A DNA stretch of 64,000 nt from Nocardioides sp. (GTDB taxonomy: Bacteria > Actinomycetota > Actinomycetes > Propionibacteriales > Nocardioidaceae): NCBI RefSeq assembly GCF_030150155.1, contig NZ_JASLGR010000026.1, positions 62,001-126,000 on the forward strand. The letters are read 5' to 3'. A program made the position numbers and the translations under genes. The notes beneath the pieces are model-generated. The model made no database searches, was not told the DNA's origin, and saw nothing but the letters and a program-made list of their open reading frames with translations. Position 1 is the stretch's first letter. Each line of letters opens with the position of its first letter. Positions 8,063 to 15,676 of this stretch are shown here, one piece after another.

Positions 8063-8872
8063 ATGACCGAGACCCTCACGAGCAGCGTCAGCGCTGACGC
8101 CATCGCGCAGGCTGCCGAGCGCCTGCGCACCGCGGCCGAGACCGGGGTCGCCACCTCGCCGGTGCGCGACCTCATCGGGCGCGACGACATCGCGGCCGCC
8201 TACGCGGTCCAGAACGCCAACATCGCGCTCCAGCTGGAGGCGGGCCGGGTCGTCGTCGGCCGCAAGATCGGCCTCACCTCCGACGCGGTCCAGAAGCAGA
8301 TCGGTGTGGCCACCCCCGACTTCGGCTGGCTCACCGACGACATGGCCTTCACCGACGGTGACGACATCCCGTTCGACAAGGTGCTCCAGCCCAAGGCCGA
8401 GGCCGAGGTCGCCTTCGTGCTCAAGGCCGACCTCGCCGAGGGCGACCTGGACTACGACCAGGTCAAGGAGGCGATCGACTACGGCGTCGCCGCCATCGAG
8501 GTCTGCGGCAGCCGCGTCGCCAACTGGGACATCAGCTTCGGTGACACCGTCGCCGACAACGCCTCGGCCGGCGTCTACGTGCTCGGCACCGAGCGCAAGA
8601 CGCTCGACGAGTTCACCCCGGTCGACGTCGAGATGACGATGAGCATCGGTGGCGAGCAGGTCTCCACCGGCAACGGCGCCGCCTGCCTCGGCGACCCGGT
8701 CAACGCCGTGGTCTGGCTGGCCAAGTACGCCCGCGACTTCGGCGAGCCGCTCCGTGCCGGCCAGGTCCTGCTCTCCGGCGCGCTCGGCCCGATGGCGCCG
8801 ATCACTCCCGGCGCCACGGTCGAGGTCTCGATCACCGGTCTCGGCACGGTCGCGGCCACCTTCCCGGCCTGA
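8063..8872 (+). CDS. mhpD: 2-keto-4-pentenoate hydratase
   Basis: A 269-residue member of the fumarylacetoacetase-related hydratase family, the same size as E. coli MhpD. It hydrates 2-hydroxypenta-2,4-dienoate to 4-hydroxy-2-oxovalerate. VVGRKIGLTSDAVQKQIGV and the metal-binding block LQPKAEAEVAFVL followed by AIEVCGSRVANWDI are characteristic. The start is ATG 8063, the first after the divergent control region; the frame upstream belongs to the antisense of the IclR gene. First gene of mhpD-mhpF-mhpE. Confidence 0.93.
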   Translation: MTETLTSSVSADAIAQAAERLRTAAETGVATSPVRDLIGRDDIAAAYAVQNANIALQLEAGRVVVGRKIGLTSDAVQKQIGVATPDFGWLTDDMAFTDGDDIPFDKVLQPKAEAEVAFVLKADLAEGDLDYDQVKEAIDYGVAAIEVCGSRVANWDISFGDTVADNASAGVYVLGTERKTLDEFTPVDVEMTMSIGGEQVSTGNGAACLGDPVNAVVWLAKYARDFGEPLRAGQVLLSGALGPMAPITPGATVEVSITGLGTVAATFPA

Positions 8873-8929
8873 GACTCGCCCCGAGCGACTCGCAAGCCTC
8901 CTCAACCCTCTGCATAAGGACTGAAACCC

Positions 8930-9886
8930 ATGACTGGAAAGACCAAGGTCGCCATCATCGGGTCGGGCAACATCGGCACCGACCTGATGATCAAGGTGAT
9001 GCGCACCTCCGAGAACCTCGAGATGGGCGCGATGGTCGGCATCGACCCCAACTCCGACGGCCTCGCCCGCGCGGCCCGCTTCGGCTTCGCGACCACCCAC
9101 GAGGGTGTCGACGGCCTGATGGCGCTGCCGAACTTCGACGAGATCGAGATCGTCTTCGACGCCACCTCGGCCGGCGCGCACAAGTACAACGCCGGCAAGC
9201 TCGAGCCGCTCGGCAAGATCATGATCGACCTGACCCCGGCGGCCATCGGCCCCTACGTCATCCCGGCGGTCAACATCGAGGAGCACCTCGACAAGTCGAA
9301 CGTCAACATGGTCACCTGCGGTGGCCAGGCCACCATTCCGATCGTCGCCGCGATCTCCCGCGTCGTCCCGGTCGAGTACGCCGAGATCGTCGCCTCCATC
9401 GCGTCGCTGTCGGCCGGCCCGGGCACCCGCGCCAACATCGACGAGTTCACCGAGACCACCTCGGCCGCCATCACCGCCGTCGGTGGTGCCAAGCGCGGCA
9501 AGGCGATCATCATCCTCAACCCGGCCGAGCCGCCGCTGATCATGCGCGACACCGTGTTCGCCCTGGTCAACCTCGGTGGCGCCGACGCCGCCTCGCTCGA
9601 GGCCGAGATCAAGGCCTCGGTCGACAAGATGGTCGCCGACGTGTCGGCGTACGTCCCGGGCTACCGGCTCAAGCAGCAGGTCCAGATCTTCCCGATCGAC
9701 GACGACCAGCCGGTCGAGACGCTGCTCACCGAGGGCGCCGAGCGCCCGACCCACCAGGTGTCGGTCTTCCTCGAGGTCGAGGGTGCCGCGCACTACCTTC
9801 CGGCGTACGCCGGCAACCTCGACATCATGACCTCGGCCGGCCTCCAGGTCGCCGAGCGCATCGCACAGAAGAAGGCGAACGCATGA
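8930..9886 (+). CDS. mhpF: Acetaldehyde dehydrogenase (acylating)
   Basis: A 318-residue CoA-acylating aldehyde dehydrogenase that turns acetaldehyde into acetyl-CoA with NAD+. KVAIIGSGNIGTDLM at residues 6-20 is the NAD-binding turn and Cys130 in VNMVTCGGQATIP is the catalytic thiol. In this family it forms a complex with the aldolase MhpE and acetaldehyde is channelled between active sites, which suits the ATGA overlap with the next gene. Starts with ATG behind AAGGA. Confidence 0.95.
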   Translation: MTGKTKVAIIGSGNIGTDLMIKVMRTSENLEMGAMVGIDPNSDGLARAARFGFATTHEGVDGLMALPNFDEIEIVFDATSAGAHKYNAGKLEPLGKIMIDLTPAAIGPYVIPAVNIEEHLDKSNVNMVTCGGQATIPIVAAISRVVPVEYAEIVASIASLSAGPGTRANIDEFTETTSAAITAVGGAKRGKAIIILNPAEPPLIMRDTVFALVNLGGADAASLEAEIKASVDKMVADVSAYVPGYRLKQQVQIFPIDDDQPVETLLTEGAERPTHQVSVFLEVEGAAHYLPAYAGNLDIMTSAGLQVAERIAQKKANA

Positions 9887-10908
9887 GCACCCCGATCTTC
9901 GTCCAGGACGTCACCCTCCGCGACGGCATGCACGCCGTCCGCCACCGGATCAGCCCGGCCGACGTCAAGCGCATCGTCTCGGCCCTCGACGAGGCCGGTG
10001 TCGACGCCATCGAGGTCGCCCACGGCGACGGTCTCGCGGGTGGCTCGGTCAACTACGGTCCCGGCTCCAACACCGACTGGGAGTGGATCGAGGCCGCCGC
10101 GAGCGTGATCAAGAACGCTCGCCTCACCACCCTGCTGCTGCCCGGTGTGGGCACGATCCACGAGCTCAAGCACGCCTACGACCTGGGTGTTCGCTCGGTC
10201 CGGATCGCGACCCACTGCACCGAGGCCGACGTGTCGGCCCAGCACATCCAGGCCGCGCGTGAGCTCGGCATGGACGTCTCCGGCTTCCTGATGCTCTCGC
10301 ACATGGCCGCCCCGGAGAAGCTGGCCGAGCAGGCCAAGCTGATGGAGTCCTACGGCGCCCACTGCGTCTACGTCACCGACTCCGGCGGCCGCCTGACGAT
10401 GAACGACGTCGCTGCCCGGGTGCGTGCCTACCGCGACGCCCTCGACCCGCAGACCGAGATCGGCATCCACGCCCACGAGAACCTCTCGATGTCGGTGGCC
10501 AACTCGGTCGTCGCCGTCGAGAACGGTGTCTACCGCGTCGACGCCTCGCTCGCCGGTCACGGTGCCGGTGCGGGCAACTGCCCGATCGAGCCCTTCATTG
10601 CGGTCGCCAACCTCAGCGACTTCAAGCACAACTGCGACCTGTTCAAGCTGCAGGACGCTGCCGACGACATCGTGCGCCCGCTCCAGGACCGTCCGGTCCG
10701 GGTGGACCGCGAGACGCTGACGCTGGGCTACGCCGGGGTCTACTCCTCGTTCCTGCGCCACGCCGAGAACGCCTCGAAGCGGTACGGCGTCGACGTCCGC
10801 GACATCCTGATGGAGTGCGGCGAGCGTCGTCTGGTCGGTGGCCAGGAGGACATGATCATCGACATCGCCCTCAACCTGGTCGCTGCCCGCGAGGCCGCCT
10901 CCGCCTGA
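9883..10908 (+). CDS. mhpE: 4-hydroxy-2-oxovalerate aldolase
   Basis: A 341-residue DRE-TIM metallolyase that splits 4-hydroxy-2-oxovalerate into pyruvate and acetaldehyde. TLRDGMHAVRH (Arg13-Asp14, His17) supplies the conserved RDG/H catalytic set and GIHAHENLSMSVANS holds the HxH metal ligands; SLAGHGAGAGNCPIEPF follows. Length equals that of DmpG/MhpE/BphI. Overlaps mhpF by four bases and ends the operon; a long hairpin follows. Confidence 0.95.
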   Translation: MSTPIFVQDVTLRDGMHAVRHRISPADVKRIVSALDEAGVDAIEVAHGDGLAGGSVNYGPGSNTDWEWIEAAASVIKNARLTTLLLPGVGTIHELKHAYDLGVRSVRIATHCTEADVSAQHIQAARELGMDVSGFLMLSHMAAPEKLAEQAKLMESYGAHCVYVTDSGGRLTMNDVAARVRAYRDALDPQTEIGIHAHENLSMSVANSVVAVENGVYRVDASLAGHGAGAGNCPIEPFIAVANLSDFKHNCDLFKLQDAADDIVRPLQDRPVRVDRETLTLGYAGVYSSFLRHAENASKRYGVDVRDILMECGERRLVGGQEDMIIDIALNLVAAREAASA

Positions 10909-10943
10909 GGGTGACCCGGGGTCGGTGACCCCGTGAGCCTGGT

Positions 10944-10987
10944 GAGCCGGGGAAGGCAGCCGCTGTTGCGGTTGCCGTCCCCGGCTC
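10944..10987 (+). terminator. Terminator of mhpDFE
   Basis: A 20-bp stem with two imperfect pairs, arms beginning GAGCCGGGGA and ending TCCCCGGCTC, with a four-base loop, 36 bp after the mhpE stop. No T-tract. A smaller GGGGTC/GACCCC dyad precedes it. Confidence 0.7.
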
Positions 10988-11103
10988 GCTGTCATTTCAG
11001 GGTCACGTCCGTGGCTCGCGCGGGCGATGCGCGGGACCGTGCCGCTCGCACAGGATGTGCAATAAAGTTTGCGAAGCCCCTGGTTGTGGAAGGTTTATTT
11101 ACC

Positions 11104-11109
11104 TAGAGT
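11104..11109 (+). promoter_or_regulatory. -10 box for a leaderless transcript
   Basis: TAGAGT, six nt before ATG 11116. This TANNNT-N6-start layout recurs at many genes of the window. Confidence 0.5.
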
Positions 11110-11115
11110 CGACGT

Positions 11116-11457
11116 ATGCCGAAGAAGCCAGTGTCGCCTCGCCCTGAGGTGAGCGATGCGGTCCGTGCGCTGGGGGCGATGATCCGTCGCGCCCGGATCG
11201 AGCGCGGACTGACCGCCGAGGAGTTCGCCGGGAGACTGGCCGTGTCGCGGCCGACCCTGGCTGCCATCGAGCGAGGGGAGCCGACGGTGGCCATCGGCAC
11301 GACCTTGAACGCCGCGGCGCTGCTGGGGATCCCGCTGTTCTCCACCACCGACCCGGTCGAGGTCGCCCGGCTGCGTCGCTCCGCCGAGCGCGATCTCGGC
11401 CTGATCCCGTCGCGCGTCGACGTCACGGAGGCGAGCCGCGATGACAGCGACTTCTGA
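11116..11457 (+). CDS. HipB-like XRE regulator without a HipA partner
   Basis: A 113-residue XRE helix-turn-helix protein: ALGAMIRRARIERGLTAEEFAGRLAVSRPTLAAIERGEPTVAIGTTLNAAALLGI, with a basic C-terminal tail of 30 residues. Size and the RGEP-T-IGT pattern match HipB antitoxin/regulators that normally precede hipA. Here the downstream frame holds only a 39-codon HipA-like stub. Transcription starts at or next to the ATG (TAGAGT at -12). It may survive as a stand-alone DNA-binding protein; what it controls is unknown. Confidence 0.8.
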   Translation: MPKKPVSPRPEVSDAVRALGAMIRRARIERGLTAEEFAGRLAVSRPTLAAIERGEPTVAIGTTLNAAALLGIPLFSTTDPVEVARLRRSAERDLGLIPSRVDVTEASRDDSDF

Positions 11458-11560
11458 GGGGCAGGATCGTGTCTTCGTGTGGACGTGGCTCGCTGGCGCG
11501 CCGGTCGGTGCCACCTTCGGGTACGCGCCGTCCCTGCGGCGCGCACCCGAGGGAGGCTAG
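11441..11560 (+). pseudogene. HipA N-terminal remnant
   Basis: A 39-codon frame overlapping the end of the HipB-like gene. It contains RVFVWTWLAGAPVGA, which resembles the first strand and turn of HipA kinases (V-x-V-W-x-W-L-x-G), then ends at TAG 11558-11560, which overlaps the stop of the convergent exporter. About 370 or more residues of a normal HipA, including the kinase core, are missing. It looks like the surviving edge of a deleted toxin gene; the assignment rests on a short match. Confidence 0.55.
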
Positions 11561-12996
11561 AGCGGCAGCGGCCGCTTCGGCAGTACGACGGCCAGGACCG
11601 TCGCCACGGCGGTGAAGCCGATCGCCCACCAGAACGCTTCCTGGAACCCTGCGGCGATGTCGCTCGGACCGGAGGCGGAGGCCATCGAGCCCGACAGGAT
11701 CGTCGCCAGGACCGCCGTACCGAAGGAGCCACCGAGCTGCTGGGTGACGCGGGTCAGGATGCTGGCGTCGGGCATCTCGTGGCGCTCCAGGCCGTTGTAG
11801 GCCACCGCCATGATCGGGGTCATCACCATGCCCAGGCCGAAGCCGCGGACCAGCAGGACGGCCATCAGGAGCCACTGGGCGGTGTCGCCGTCGGAGAACG
11901 CGAACGGGATGGTGCCGACCATCGCGATCGCGAAGCCGACCATCGCGACCATCCGCGGGCCGATGGTGTCGGTCCAGTGTCCGCCGATCCGGCGGGACAG
12001 CAGGGTGCCGACGCCCTGGGGGACCAGCAGCAGGCCGGCGCGCAGCGGGGTGGCGCCGTCGAGGGTCTGGAAGAAGAGCGGCATCAGGAACATCGAGCCG
12101 TAGAGCACGAAGCCCATCAGGAACATCAGCGCGCCGCCGACGGCCAGCGGGCGGTGCCGGAAGAGCTTGACGTCGATCAGGGCGCGGTCGCCGCGCGAGA
12201 TCGCCCACGGCACGAAGGCGGCCAGCAGGATCGCGCCGACCAGGAGGAACGGCCACACGTCGGTGCGGCTCAGGCCGCCGTCCTCGCTGACGTTGGCCAG
12301 GCCGTAGATCACGCCGACGGTGCCCGGTGCCATCAGGCAGAAGCCCAGCCAGTCGAAGGCGCGGCCGGTGCCGGGGGCGGGTCGGTCGTGGTTGAGCACC
12401 TTGATCGCGGCGGTGACGCCGACGATGACGAACGGGATGTTGACCAGGAAGAGCCAGTGCCACGACCCGAAGTGCAGGATCACGCCACCGAGGACGGGGC
12501 CGAGGATCGGGCCGAGCGAGATCGGCAGGCCGATCACGGCCATCACCCTGCCCAGCGGCTGGCCCTGGGAGGCCTGCATCAGCAGGGTGATCATCAGCGG
12601 CATCATCACGCCGCCGCCGAGGCCCTGGACGACGCGGAAGGCGACCAGGCTGGGGGTGTCCCAGGCGCAGGCGCACAGCACGGAGCCGAGGCCGAAGAGG
12701 ATCTGGGCCCAGATCCACAGGTGCTTGCCGCCCAGGCGGGACTGGAGCCAGCCGGTGGCGGGGATGGCGACGAACATCGCCAGCAGGTAGCCGGTCGAGA
12801 CCCACTGGATCTGGCTGACACCGGAGTTCAGCTCGCGGCCGAGGTCGCGGATGGCGACGGAGACGATGGTGGAGTCGAAGATGACGGCGATACCGCCGGC
12901 GATGATCGCGAAGGCGGTGCGCAGAAGATGGGGGTCCAGTCCGGAGGAGCTGGACGGGCCTGCCGCGTCGGCAGGAGCGGGAGAGGTCGCTGTCAC
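11557..12996 (-). CDS. DHA2-family drug exporter (EmrB/QacA type)
   Basis: A 14-segment major facilitator exporter of about 480 residues. FDSTIVSVAIRDLGRELN in helix 1 and the motif C region GLGGGVMMPLMITLLMQ... with GPILGPVLGGVIL in helix 5 mark a proton-driven antiporter that removes drugs or toxic metabolites. Start uncertain: GTG 12996 gives VTATSPAPADAAG, while ATG 13011 lies only two bp from the ATG of the divergent TetR gene. The ACATATATGT palindrome covers both proximal starts, which favours the internal GTG. Almost certainly regulated by the adjacent TetR. Confidence 0.88.
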   Translation of the reverse strand: MTATSPAPADAAGPSSSSGLDPHLLRTAFAIIAGGIAVIFDSTIVSVAIRDLGRELNSGVSQIQWVSTGYLLAMFVAIPATGWLQSRLGGKHLWIWAQILFGLGSVLCACAWDTPSLVAFRVVQGLGGGVMMPLMITLLMQASQGQPLGRVMAVIGLPISLGPILGPVLGGVILHFGSWHWLFLVNIPFVIVGVTAAIKVLNHDRPAPGTGRAFDWLGFCLMAPGTVGVIYGLANVSEDGGLSRTDVWPFLLVGAILLAAFVPWAISRGDRALIDVKLFRHRPLAVGGALMFLMGFVLYGSMFLMPLFFQTLDGATPLRAGLLLVPQGVGTLLSRRIGGHWTDTIGPRMVAMVGFAIAMVGTIPFAFSDGDTAQWLLMAVLLVRGFGLGMVMTPIMAVAYNGLERHEMPDASILTRVTQQLGGSFGTAVLATILSGSMASASGPSDIAAGFQEAFWWAIGFTAVATVLAVVLPKRPLPL

Positions 12997-13008
12997 GTTG
13001 ATAGGGTA

Positions 13009-13018
13009 CATATATGTC
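13009..13018. promoter_or_regulatory. ACATATATGT palindrome between exporter and TetR
   Basis: A perfect 10-bp palindrome that overlaps the ATG of the TetR gene and the upstream candidate start of the exporter; it is also the most AT-rich point in the region. Candidate TetR operator or shared -10 region. Confidence 0.45.
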
Positions 13019-13625
13019 TCTTAAGGGAGAGGCGGGGTCCAAGGTCGACACCCGTCGTCGCGGCGAGGCCCTGGAGGCCGCGCTGCTCGACGCCGCCTGG
13101 GCCGAGCTGACCGAGCACGGGTACGTCGGCTTCGGCATGGACCGCGTCGCCAAACGCGCCTCGACCTCGCGTGCGGTGCTCTACCGCCGCTGGGACGACA
13201 AGTACGCGCTGGTGCTCGACACCCTGCGCTGGAGGCGCGCCCAGGTGGCGTTCGCCGCCCCCGACACCGGCAGCCTGCGCGGCGACATGCTCGCGATGCT
13301 GGATCTGGCGGGCGAGGTCGGCTTCGACATGGTGCGGATGCTCACCATCGGGATGGCCGCCTCGGTCGAGACCGGCGTCCCGCTGGCGCAGTTCCGGGCC
13401 GACCTGCTGCGCGACTCGACCAAGCGGATCCGGCCGATCCTGGAACGTGCCGTGGCTCGTGGCGAGATCGACCCGGACCGGCTCACACCCCGGATCGCCA
13501 CGCTGCCGATGGACCTGCTGCGCCACCACGCCCTGATGACCGGTGAGATCCCGGACGCGGCGAGCATGGAGGAGATCCTGGACACCATCTACCTGCCGCT
13601 GGTGGGGTTCGCCCCGGAGTACTGA
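13014..13625 (+). CDS. TetR-family regulator of the DHA2 exporter
   Basis: A 203-residue TetR protein. The helix-turn-helix is at residues 20-65 (LEAALLDAAWAELTEHGYVGFGMDRVAKRASTSRAVLYRRWDDKYALV); the C-terminal domain, with TETR_C-like ERAVARGEIDPDRLTPRIATLP, binds the ligand. Divergent and nearly abutting the exporter gene, the classic repressor/efflux arrangement. AGGG seven nt upstream of ATG may serve as ribosome-binding site. Confidence 0.88.
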   Translation: MSLKGEAGSKVDTRRRGEALEAALLDAAWAELTEHGYVGFGMDRVAKRASTSRAVLYRRWDDKYALVLDTLRWRRAQVAFAAPDTGSLRGDMLAMLDLAGEVGFDMVRMLTIGMAASVETGVPLAQFRADLLRDSTKRIRPILERAVARGEIDPDRLTPRIATLPMDLLRHHALMTGEIPDAASMEEILDTIYLPLVGFAPEY

Positions 13626-13773
13626 ACCGGAGCGCTGAGCCGAGGCGCAGAAGCGAGGGGCCGAGGTTCGCGGCCCGGGTGTTTGGTGCCGCGGGGCTAG
13701 TGTCGGCGACAAGGACCAGTTCGGAGGAACGGCAGGTGGCCGGACACCACGCGAACGTCCTCGGGGGTGGAGC

Positions 13774-14880
13774 ATGGGACTGACCGGTTCGCTGTTGCCG
13801 TGGGTCGTGGGGCTGGTCCTCGTCGTCCTGCTCGTCCTGATCGTGTGGGGCCGGCCGCGGTGGCGCTCGGAGATTGCCCAAGGGGCGACCCGTGGCCTGC
13901 TGGCGATGCTGCTGGCCGTCGTGGTGCTGATGCAGGTCGGCATCGCGGTCAACAACAAGTACGTCTGGTACTCCAGCTGGGGCGACCTGGTCGGCAACCA
14001 CAGCTCGTACACCACGATCACCGGCGGCGGGAACGCGCCGGAGCCGACCAAGGTGGCCGGCGCCGGCATCCCGGCCCCGACGGCCGCGGCGAACTACGCA
14101 CTGCCGGCGGCCGGCCAGCAGGAGCAGATCTACACCGTCAAGGACGAGGCCTCGAACCAGAACATGGAGGTCGAGGTGCACCTGCCGGCGGGCTACGACC
14201 CCACCTCGACCCGGAAGTACCCGATCCTGCTGGGTCTGCACGGCTACCCGAGCTCGCCGCACGGCTTCATGGCGACCTCGATCGTGAGCTCCGTCGACAA
14301 GGCGATCGCCAGCCACAAGATGGGTCCGGCGATCGTGGTGGTGCCGCAGATCAACAACCCGACCAGTCGCGACACCGAGTGCCTCAACGGCCCGGCGGGG
14401 ACGCCGCAGACCGAGACCTGGCTGAGCAAGGAGCTGCCGCAGTGGATCGTCAACCACGTCCACGCCTCCGACGTGCGCACCGGCTGGGCGGCGATCGGCT
14501 ACTCCTTCGGCGGCTGGTGCGCGGCGTTCCTGACGATGAGTCACCCCGACGTCTACGGCGCGGGGATCTCGTTCTCGGGGTACTTCGTGCCGTCGTACGA
14601 GGGCTCCTTCCACCCGTACACCACGGCGCAGCTGCAGCGCTGGAACCTGATCACGATGGCCAAGGAGAAGCGGCCGCCGGTGAAGGTCTGGCTCTTCGCC
14701 TCCAAGCAGGACTCGATCGCCTGGCCGACCTCACGCGACTTCATCGCCGCGGCGAAGGCCCCGACCGAGGTGAAGGCGGCCGTGATCTCGGTCGGCGGGC
14801 ACCGCAACTCCGTCTGGGAGCCGCTCGTGCCCGATGCCCTCAGCTGGCTGGCGGCAGGGCTTCCTGGCTTCGCGGCGTGA
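13774..14880 (+). CDS. Membrane-anchored esterase (antigen 85/esterase D fold)
   Basis: A 368-residue protein with two N-terminal membrane segments (about 8-25 and 38-58) and an extracytoplasmic alpha/beta hydrolase domain. LLGLHGYPSSPHG is the oxyanion region, IGYSFGGWCA gives the nucleophile Ser244, and SVGGHRNSVWEP the catalytic His. It belongs to the putative-esterase family that includes mycolyltransferases and ferri-siderophore esterases, but the substrate is not evident. Its 3' end overlaps the convergent EamA-like gene by 41 bp. Confidence 0.8.
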   Translation: MGLTGSLLPWVVGLVLVVLLVLIVWGRPRWRSEIAQGATRGLLAMLLAVVVLMQVGIAVNNKYVWYSSWGDLVGNHSSYTTITGGGNAPEPTKVAGAGIPAPTAAANYALPAAGQQEQIYTVKDEASNQNMEVEVHLPAGYDPTSTRKYPILLGLHGYPSSPHGFMATSIVSSVDKAIASHKMGPAIVVVPQINNPTSRDTECLNGPAGTPQTETWLSKELPQWIVNHVHASDVRTGWAAIGYSFGGWCAAFLTMSHPDVYGAGISFSGYFVPSYEGSFHPYTTAQLQRWNLITMAKEKRPPVKVWLFASKQDSIAWPTSRDFIAAAKAPTEVKAAVISVGGHRNSVWEPLVPDALSWLAAGLPGFAA

Positions 14881-15676
14881 GCTCCTCGGCACCCGAGAGC
14901 GACACCACGCAGGCGGCCACCACGGCGGCGGCGATCGCTGCCGCCGTGGGCACGCCCCAGCCGGGCCGGACCCGATCGCCGAGCGCGGCCAGGCCGACCA
15001 CCGACGGCACCACCAGCTCGACCGCCCACAGCCAGGCGGTGGCCTCGTTGACGGCGTGCGGGCCGGTCTCCAGCGAGCGGGCGAACATCACCGCACCGAT
15101 CAGGTTGAGGGCCAGCAGCAGCCAGACCAGGGGATCGGTCAGCAGGTGGGCAGCGCCACTGCCGTGCACGGCACGGGCCGCCACCGCCGCCCCCGAGTAG
15201 GCCAGCCCGGCCAGGGCCGCACAACGGGCCGTCCCCGGGGAGCGGTACGCCCACGCCGACGCCACCGCGACCACGAGCAGGCCGACGCCGAGCAGCGGGG
15301 TCAGCGCCCCCGGCACCGCCCCCACCCGACCGGTCTCGGCGGCCAGCGCCACCAGGCCGGTCGCGACCAGCAGCACCGCCACCCCGCCCCACACCCTGGT
15401 GCCGGGCCGGGTGCCCAGCACCACGGTGCCGAGCAGCACCGTCACGCACAGCGAGGCCGCTAGCGCGGTCTGCACCAGCAGGATCGGCAGGTGGCGCATC
15501 GCCAGCACGCTCAGCAGCCAGCCGCCCAGGTCGCAGGCGGTGCCGAGCAGGTACCAGGGCTGGACGAGGACCCGTAGGCCGCTGGTCCGGGCCGCACCGA
15601 TCGCCTGCGCCACCGCGGCGACCCCGAGCAGCAGCGACGCGGCCGCCAGCATCCCCAGCGCCAGCGGCGTGCTCAC
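14840..15676 (-). CDS. EamA/DMT-like integral membrane protein
   Basis: A 278-residue protein with eight to ten hydrophobic segments and the internal two-fold layout of drug/metabolite transporters (ALGMLAAASLLLGVAAVAQAIGAAR at the start; LLTDPLVWLLLALNLIGAVMFARSLETG in the second half). No substrate signature is seen. It begins with GTG, overlapping the stop of the upstream MprF-like gene by four bases, so the two are co-translated and probably act together at the membrane. Confidence 0.75.
   Translation of the reverse strand: MSTPLALGMLAAASLLLGVAAVAQAIGAARTSGLRVLVQPWYLLGTACDLGGWLLSVLAMRHLPILLVQTALAASLCVTVLLGTVVLGTRPGTRVWGGVAVLLVATGLVALAAETGRVGAVPGALTPLLGVGLLVVAVASAWAYRSPGTARCAALAGLAYSGAAVAARAVHGSGAAHLLTDPLVWLLLALNLIGAVMFARSLETGPHAVNEATAWLWAVELVVPSVVGLAALGDRVRPGWGVPTAAAIAAAVVAACVVSLSGAEELTPRSQEALPPAS

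Noticed and set aside
7238..9793. An 851-codon minus-strand frame covering the IclR gene and the mhpD-mhpF region
   Set aside because: Only its last 251 codons resemble a protein; the rest is antisense to mhpD and mhpF with Asp/Gly/Arg-rich wording typical of high-GC shadow frames.
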